DNA of 64,000 bases, taken from the NCBI RefSeq assembly GCF_001612945.1, contig NZ_BDBK01000012.1, positions 186,001 through 250,000 of the forward strand, in the 5' to 3' direction. The notes below the pieces were generated by a model. The model was given only the letters and a program-made list of their open reading frames with translations, did not search any database and had not been told where the DNA came from. This DNA comes from Nocardia inohanensis NBRC 100128 (GTDB taxonomy: Bacteria > Actinomycetota > Actinomycetes > Mycobacteriales > Mycobacteriaceae). This document shows, piece by piece, positions 59,950 to 64,000 of the stretch. The translations under genes were made by a program, and so were the position numbers. The number at the start of each line of letters is the position of its first letter. Position 1 is the first letter of the stretch.

Positions 59950-61410
59950 TCAGGCGATGGGGGCGGCGGCTGCGCGCATGCGGTCGCCGCTCACCCAGGT
60001 GGCGTGGAAGCCCAGGGGGACGCGGACCGGGAGGGCCAGGCGGCAGAGCGGGCCGGAGGTGAGGGTGGCGGCGTCGTAGATCCAGACTTCGGACAGGCCG
60101 GTGTGGTTGTTGTGGGCGAACATGGTCAGGTAGGCGTCGTCCTCGGACTTCCCGCCCGGGCGGGGGACGACCGTCAGTTCGCTGCCGTAGATGCCGTCGC
60201 CGAAGGGCGCGGTTTCCTTTGTGCCGGTGCGGATGTCGTACTTGATCACCGCGTCGAAGATCATGGTGCGATCCACCGAGAGACGCATCTGGTAGGAGTA
60301 GCGGCCGGCCCGGCCGGTGAGTCCCTGGTCGATGGCCGGGAATTCGGTGTTGACGTCGTCCAGGGGCTCCTCGATGGTCCGGCCGGTACGCAGGTCGAAG
60401 CGGTAGCGGTGCAGCTTCGCCTCGGGACGCAGGTAGGCCAGCAGCTGGGCGAGCGGGTGGGCGCGGTCGGAGACGGGGCTGGGCTCGGATACCCGGCAGA
60501 CCACCAGGACGATCTCGTCGCCTTCTTCCCACGAGTTGACGGTGTGGTAGATGTATCCCGGGTCGGCCTCGAACCATTTCGCTTGCGCCCCATCGCCGTA
60601 ACGCGGCAGCACGGCGAAGCGGCTGGGCAGCGTGCGATCGAAGAAGATCTTGAACCGTCCCGCGGCCGCGGCGCGGGGATCGTTGTAGAGCGGCAAATCC
60701 ATCAGCACCGAATAGTTTTCGGTGATCGCCATGTCGTGGGGCAGGCGCGGCCCGGGCAGCTCCAGCCCGGTGTAGTGGGTGACCGTCCCGTTCGGATCGG
60801 CCACACCGTAGCGCAGGTACGGGGCGTTGATGCCGTAGTCGAAGAAGAGCAGTTCCTCGGTGCGCTCATCCACCTTGGCGTGCGCCGAAACCTCCCCGCG
60901 CAGAGTGCCGTTGAAGTTGTCGACGCCGCGCGTCTCCAGGCTGACCGGATCCAGCGCGTACGGCTTGCCCGCCCGGTACCAGAGCGCCAGCAGGTTCCCG
61001 TGATGGAACACCACATCGGTATTGGCGGAGTTCCGCTCGCGCCGATCCCCCGCCGGATTCCCGTCCCACGGCTCGATCACGCCGCGCCACAATGCCGTTC
61101 CCGCCGCCCGCTCGGCCTCGAATTCGCCGGTCCGCACGAACCGATTCCGGTAGGTGGCCCGCCCGTTCTCGAAGTGCACCGCGTGCAGCATGCCGTCACC
61201 GTCGAACCAGTGGTAGCGGCCCAGCGGCGCGAACTGCGGATTCGGCCCGTTGCGCACATAGACGCCGTCGAGGTCGGTGGGCAATTCCCCGTGCAGCACA
61301 GTCAGATTCGTGGCCGTGACCTCCTCCGCCGTCGCCGCGTACGGGCCCTCCAGATACGGATTGGTCAGCGCCGCAGCGGCGGGCGCGATGAGTTCTTCGT
61401 TGAGCGGCAT
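59950..61410 (-). CDS. Carotenoid oxygenase (RPE65/CCD family), first gene of the catabolic operon
   Basis: A 486-residue Fe(II) dioxygenase. Histidine iron ligands are in VSAHAKVDE, RLPHDMAITE, YIYHTVNSWE and PLGFHATW; the propeller starts with VYVRNGPNPQFAPLGRYHWF. This subgroup, with the NGPNP block, includes carotenoid, apocarotenal and lignostilbene cleavage enzymes. It is followed by the LLM gene at 14 bases and is controlled by the palindrome shared with the HxlR-type regulator. Substrate undetermined; paralogue of the TetR-linked enzyme at 24788. Confidence 0.9.
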   Translation of the reverse strand: MPLNEELIAPAAAALTNPYLEGPYAATAEEVTATNLTVLHGELPTDLDGVYVRNGPNPQFAPLGRYHWFDGDGMLHAVHFENGRATYRNRFVRTGEFEAERAAGTALWRGVIEPWDGNPAGDRRERNSANTDVVFHHGNLLALWYRAGKPYALDPVSLETRGVDNFNGTLRGEVSAHAKVDERTEELLFFDYGINAPYLRYGVADPNGTVTHYTGLELPGPRLPHDMAITENYSVLMDLPLYNDPRAAAAGRFKIFFDRTLPSRFAVLPRYGDGAQAKWFEADPGYIYHTVNSWEEGDEIVLVVCRVSEPSPVSDRAHPLAQLLAYLRPEAKLHRYRFDLRTGRTIEEPLDDVNTEFPAIDQGLTGRAGRYSYQMRLSVDRTMIFDAVIKYDIRTGTKETAPFGDGIYGSELTVVPRPGGKSEDDAYLTMFAHNNHTGLSEVWIYDAATLTSGPLCRLALPVRVPLGFHATWVSGDRMRAAAAPIA

Positions 61411-61451
61411 GAGAAGCCTCCAGCGGCCGGACCGCCAAGCCCGGCAGATTT

Positions 61452-61470
61452 CACTACAGTTAATGAAGTG
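61452..61470. promoter_or_regulatory. 19-bp operator in the dioxygenase promoter
   Basis: CACTACAGTTAATGAAGTG, 42 bases upstream of the dioxygenase ATG. In reverse complement it equals the box at the regulator promoter except for one base. Seven of nine base pairs are symmetric. Confidence 0.8.
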
Positions 61471-61493
61471 ATACGCGTCTCATGCCGCAGCTG

Positions 61494-62399
61494 TCAAGGC
61501 CGCTCGAACGTCACATCGGTACGGCCCAGCTCGGCATCACAGCCCCGGCAGCGCAAAGCGGGCCGCAGCACCGCCCCGCAGTCCCGGTGCCGGATCAGCA
61601 ATCCCGGCTCCGGCGCGTCCGGATGCGCCCGCTCGGACCAGGCGAGCAGAAAGGCGAAGACCCCGAACAGGGCCCGCCCGCGCGGCGTCAACCGGTATTC
61701 ACGCCCCCCGGCTTCGGACCGCTGCAATATCCCGGCTTCGACCAGCCGGTTCAACCGCTCGGTCAGGGTGGTCGGCGAAAGGTTCAAGGCCGCACGGAAT
61801 TCGGAGAACCTGCGCACTCCGGCGAGCGCCAAGCCGGTGACCGAGGCGCTCCAGCGATCCCCGATCGCCTCCATGATCTCGTCGAACCGCGCGTCCGCCC
61901 GCACCGGGGAGACCGCCGCCCGCGCGGACCGCCGCCGCCCGGAGGTGATGTGCCACAACGCTTCCCGATCCAGCTCCACATCGGTGTCGTGCGCGGTGAC
62001 GGTGCGCCCGCACCCCCGGCACAGCAATACCGGCGGCCCCCGGTGCCCGCAGTCGGTATGCACGAACTCGGGCAGCAGCGCCCACTCCGCCGTCCATTCC
62101 CGCTGCCAGGTCCACACGCAGACCAGGATTTCCCAAGTCCCCAAACCCAATTCGGTGAGCCGGTACTCGCCGCGATCCCCCGCCCCGGCCGTCCGCACCA
62201 GCACTCCCGCCTCGACCAGGGCATGCAGCCGCGCCGTCAATACCGCCGGCGGCGCACCCGTGCACTCGATCCACTGGTTGAACCGCCGTGCCCGCGAGAC
62301 GAACGCATGCCGCAGCACGGTCAAGGTCAGCCGGTCGCCCAGCAGATCGAAGGTCGCGGCGACACTGTTGACAGCCGGCACGGCGGGGGTAGATTGCAC
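61494..62399 (-). CDS. Tandem HxlR-type regulator with two zinc-knuckle ends
   Basis: A 301-residue regulator made of two similar halves. Each has a winged helix (first FDLLGDRLTLTVLRHAFVSR and GAPPAVLTARLHALVEAGVL; second AIGDRWSASVTGLALAGV and LSPTTLTERLNRLVEAGILQ) followed by a Cys-rich tail (HTDCGH...LLCRGCG and HRDCGA...LRCRGCD). HxlR proteins normally dimerise; here one chain holds both halves. GTG follows TACAGT (62407-62412) by 7 bases, inside its own operator, so autoregulation is likely. Confidence 0.85.
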   Translation of the reverse strand: MQSTPAVPAVNSVAATFDLLGDRLTLTVLRHAFVSRARRFNQWIECTGAPPAVLTARLHALVEAGVLVRTAGAGDRGEYRLTELGLGTWEILVCVWTWQREWTAEWALLPEFVHTDCGHRGPPVLLCRGCGRTVTAHDTDVELDREALWHITSGRRRSARAAVSPVRADARFDEIMEAIGDRWSASVTGLALAGVRRFSEFRAALNLSPTTLTERLNRLVEAGILQRSEAGGREYRLTPRGRALFGVFAFLLAWSERAHPDAPEPGLLIRHRDCGAVLRPALRCRGCDAELGRTDVTFERP

Positions 62400-62415
62400 T
62401 TCAATAACTGTAGTG
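62397..62415. promoter_or_regulatory. 19-bp operator at the regulator's own start
   Basis: CACTTCAATAACTGTAGTG overlaps the GTG start and the -10 hexamer of the HxlR-type gene, so bound regulator would block its own expression. Confidence 0.8.
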
Positions 62416-62420
62416 GATGA

Positions 62421-62456
62421 ATGGGCTCGGCGGCCCCGCAGCACCGCCGAGCCCAT
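62421..62456 (-). terminator. Perfect 13-bp stem terminator after the MFS gene
   Basis: ATGGGCTCGGCGG pairs with CCGCCGAGCCCAT around a 10-base loop, just beyond the MFS stop and before the regulator promoter. There is no T run. Confidence 0.75.
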
Positions 62457-62465
62457 CCCCCGACC

Positions 62466-64000
62466 TCACTTCGCCAGGCCCGCCAGTTCCCGATCGACAG
62501 CCGCATCGTGCTCGGCCGCCGCCTCCTCGGCCTTCTTCGGGCTCCAATATCCGGACATGATGAACACGAACGGAATGAACAGCACCTGCGCGATCAGGCA
62601 GATCCACCACCAGCGCTTCCACTGCGCCGGACCGTCGATGGCCGCCTGCTGTGCGTCCTTACCGTGCGCGGCCAGATAGTCGCGATCCTCGGCCGGGATC
62701 TTGGCCACCGCCAGCAGCTGGGTGCTCGCGGTCGCGATGGACGGACCCGCCACCGACACCACGGCCAGATCGCTCACCGGCACCGCCTTGGCGGCCTGAA
62801 TCCGCGCCGCCGCCGCTTCGGGCGTGATCGAGAACTTCTTCGCCACCTGCCCGACCGCGGTCGCCGCCGCCTCCGAATCATTGGGATTGGTCAGCAGTTT
62901 GGTCAGCACCCCACTGTCGATGGCCTGCAAGGTGGCCAGTTCCTCGGGGTACTTGGCATTGACGCTCAAGGTCGTCTGCACATCCGCCGCCGACTGCCCC
63001 GACAGCGTGGTCAGCGCCTTCACCTGCGCCGCCGCATCCCCGGGATTCTTGCTCAGCGCCGTCAGCGTATCCGCGCCCACCTTGTTTATGGTCTCGATCT
63101 CACTGTGGTACTTCGCCTGGATCTCTTGCAGTTTGGGCCCGTAGTTCACCAGCGTCCCGGCCGCGGTCACCACGATCAGCAACCCGAACAGCACCCCGGT
63201 CACCACGGTCCGCAGCATGCCGCCCCACACCGCCAGCCCGACCGCGGTGGCCGCCGGGTTGCGCTTCTCCACGGTCTCGGTGAAGCTCGCCATCCAGGTG
63301 GAGTACGAGATCCCGGTGCCGATGGCGATGAAGCTCAGCACCACCGCGAAGGTGTAGTAGTCGGTGCCGGGTTTATCGGTGTAGCCGAGGAAGACGTAGA
63401 TCCCGATGATCGAGATGATCGCCCCGAAGATCATGAACGGCTTGCGCACCTTCAGGTAGTCCGACACGATCCCGGTCAGCACCAGCGACAGCGCGCTCGC
63501 GATCCAATACCAGTTGCCCAGCGCATTGGCCTGCGCCGAACTGAAGCCGAAGTTGGTCGCCATGTAGACCGGCAGGAACGACACGATCGTGTAGAAGAAG
63601 GCCAGGAAGATCGAGATCCCCAGCGCAGATCCGACGATGTCCAGGTGCATCATCTGCTTCCACTCGTTGCGCTCCAGCGCCTCGACATCGAGCCCGCGCG
63701 CCCGCGCCTCGATCAGCGCCCGGTCCCGAAGCGACACCATGACCTGATCCCGCAGCGCCGGACTCAGCTCGCGCAGCCCGATCACCCCGAGAATCGAGAT
63801 GATCAAACAGACGGCGCCGCACAACCGGTAGTGGAACTGCCAGTCCGGATGCGCGTCCAGGGTCTGGGTGGAGATCTCGGTGGTCACCAGCGCGCCGAAC
63901 ACCGGCCCCAGCGTCCAGAATCCCATGGCCGAGGCCCGGCCGAGTTGCGGCGAGAAGTCGCGCACCAGTGCCGGAGTCGCGACCAGCACTGCGCCTTCCA
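62466..64000 (-). CDS. MFS transporter with an inserted domain, 5' end off the window
   Basis: At least 511 residues of a major-facilitator transporter are visible; the start lies beyond the right edge. Helices such as FLAFFYTIVSFLPVYMATNF, ASALSLVLTGIVSDYLKVRK and VVLSFIAIGTGISYSTWMAS are followed by a non-membrane stretch of ~160 residues (with IQAKYHSEIETINKVGADTL, TTLSGQSAADVQTTLSVN), and then one final helix (WWWICLIAQVLFIPFVFIMS). Transporters with such an insert occur near catabolic genes; here it would import the compound cleaved by the dioxygenase. Confidence 0.82.
   Translation of the reverse strand, partial: EGAVLVATPALVRDFSPQLGRASAMGFWTLGPVFGALVTTEISTQTLDAHPDWQFHYRLCGAVCLIISILGVIGLRELSPALRDQVMVSLRDRALIEARARGLDVEALERNEWKQMMHLDIVGSALGISIFLAFFYTIVSFLPVYMATNFGFSSAQANALGNWYWIASALSLVLTGIVSDYLKVRKPFMIFGAIISIIGIYVFLGYTDKPGTDYYTFAVVLSFIAIGTGISYSTWMASFTETVEKRNPAATAVGLAVWGGMLRTVVTGVLFGLLIVVTAAGTLVNYGPKLQEIQAKYHSEIETINKVGADTLTALSKNPGDAAAQVKALTTLSGQSAADVQTTLSVNAKYPEELATLQAIDSGVLTKLLTNPNDSEAAATAVGQVAKKFSITPEAAAARIQAAKAVPVSDLAVVSVAGPSIATASTQLLAVAKIPAEDRDYLAAHGKDAQQAAIDGPAQWKRWWWICLIAQVLFIPFVFIMSGYWSPKKAEEAAAEHDAAVDRELAGLAK

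Noticed and set aside
60004..62679. An 891-codon plus-strand frame across the dioxygenase and regulator genes
   Set aside because: The opposite strand holds clear dioxygenase and HxlR motifs; the long frame arises from codon bias.

Overview
The window is high-GC DNA from an actinobacterium, most likely Nocardia or a close relative in the Mycobacteriales. That reading is an inference from content: a decayed MspA-type porin, a DUF3558 lipoprotein, F420-type oxidoreductases (an LLM-class enzyme and a Ddn-like enzyme), many GTG/TTG starts, and many genes whose start codon lies 6-7 bases behind a TAnnnT hexamer, as in leaderless mycobacterial and nocardial genes. I saw no rRNA, tRNA, CRISPR array, transposase or integrase.

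Bases 1-7050 look like ordinary chromosome: a TetR regulator with paired operators, an SDR/FAD-oxidoreductase operon, a Gmad2 envelope protein, a PLP-dependent desulfhydrase/deaminase, an NmrA-type reductase and a Sir2 deacylase. At 7134-8110 three tandem paralogous genes for proteins of about 100 residues sit in a clearly lower-GC patch (about half GC). Bases 8300-24000 form an accessory region of small hypothetical genes, small membrane and secreted proteins, a P-loop kinase and gene remnants. It is peppered with an intergenic repeat whose 18-bp core resembles GAACGCACTACATTGCCG; I count eight good copies and four weaker ones in the window.

Bases 24070-36250 carry a TetR/carotenoid-oxygenase pair with a palindromic operator, an alpha/beta hydrolase and the remnant of another, an LRR-like protein, an unrecognised 398-residue protein with a C-terminal membrane hairpin, a hemerythrin, a Sel1/TPR protein, an ArfB-like ribosome-rescue factor and an acetyltransferase. 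Bases 36270-44640 carry a MarR/esterase pair with the esterase frameshifted in a G tract, a lipoprotein DD-peptidase-like hydrolase whose ribosome site lies in a perfect hairpin, an orphan alanyl-tRNA-synthetase-like catalytic protein, a TPR/WD40 protein and aat (L/F-tRNA-protein transferase). Bases 45324-45900 hold gene remnants, followed by an AAA ATPase, a RibD-like reductase, a methyltransferase, a DUF4246 protein and a LURP-one-like protein.

From 50858 to the right edge come a TetR/ilvD divergent pair with repeated operators, then a minus-strand block that reads as one catabolic pathway: P450, SCP-x-type thiolase, acyl-CoA ligase, a second thiolase, an LLM F420-dependent oxidoreductase and a carotenoid-cleavage-type dioxygenase. 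Behind it lie a tandem HxlR-type regulator and an MFS transporter. The regulator promoter and the dioxygenase promoter share a 19-bp palindrome differing at one base, which links them as a regulon. My reading is oxidative cleavage of a C=C substrate (apocarotenoid, stilbene or phenylpropenoid), CoA activation of the product and thiolytic shortening; the actual substrate cannot be read from sequence.
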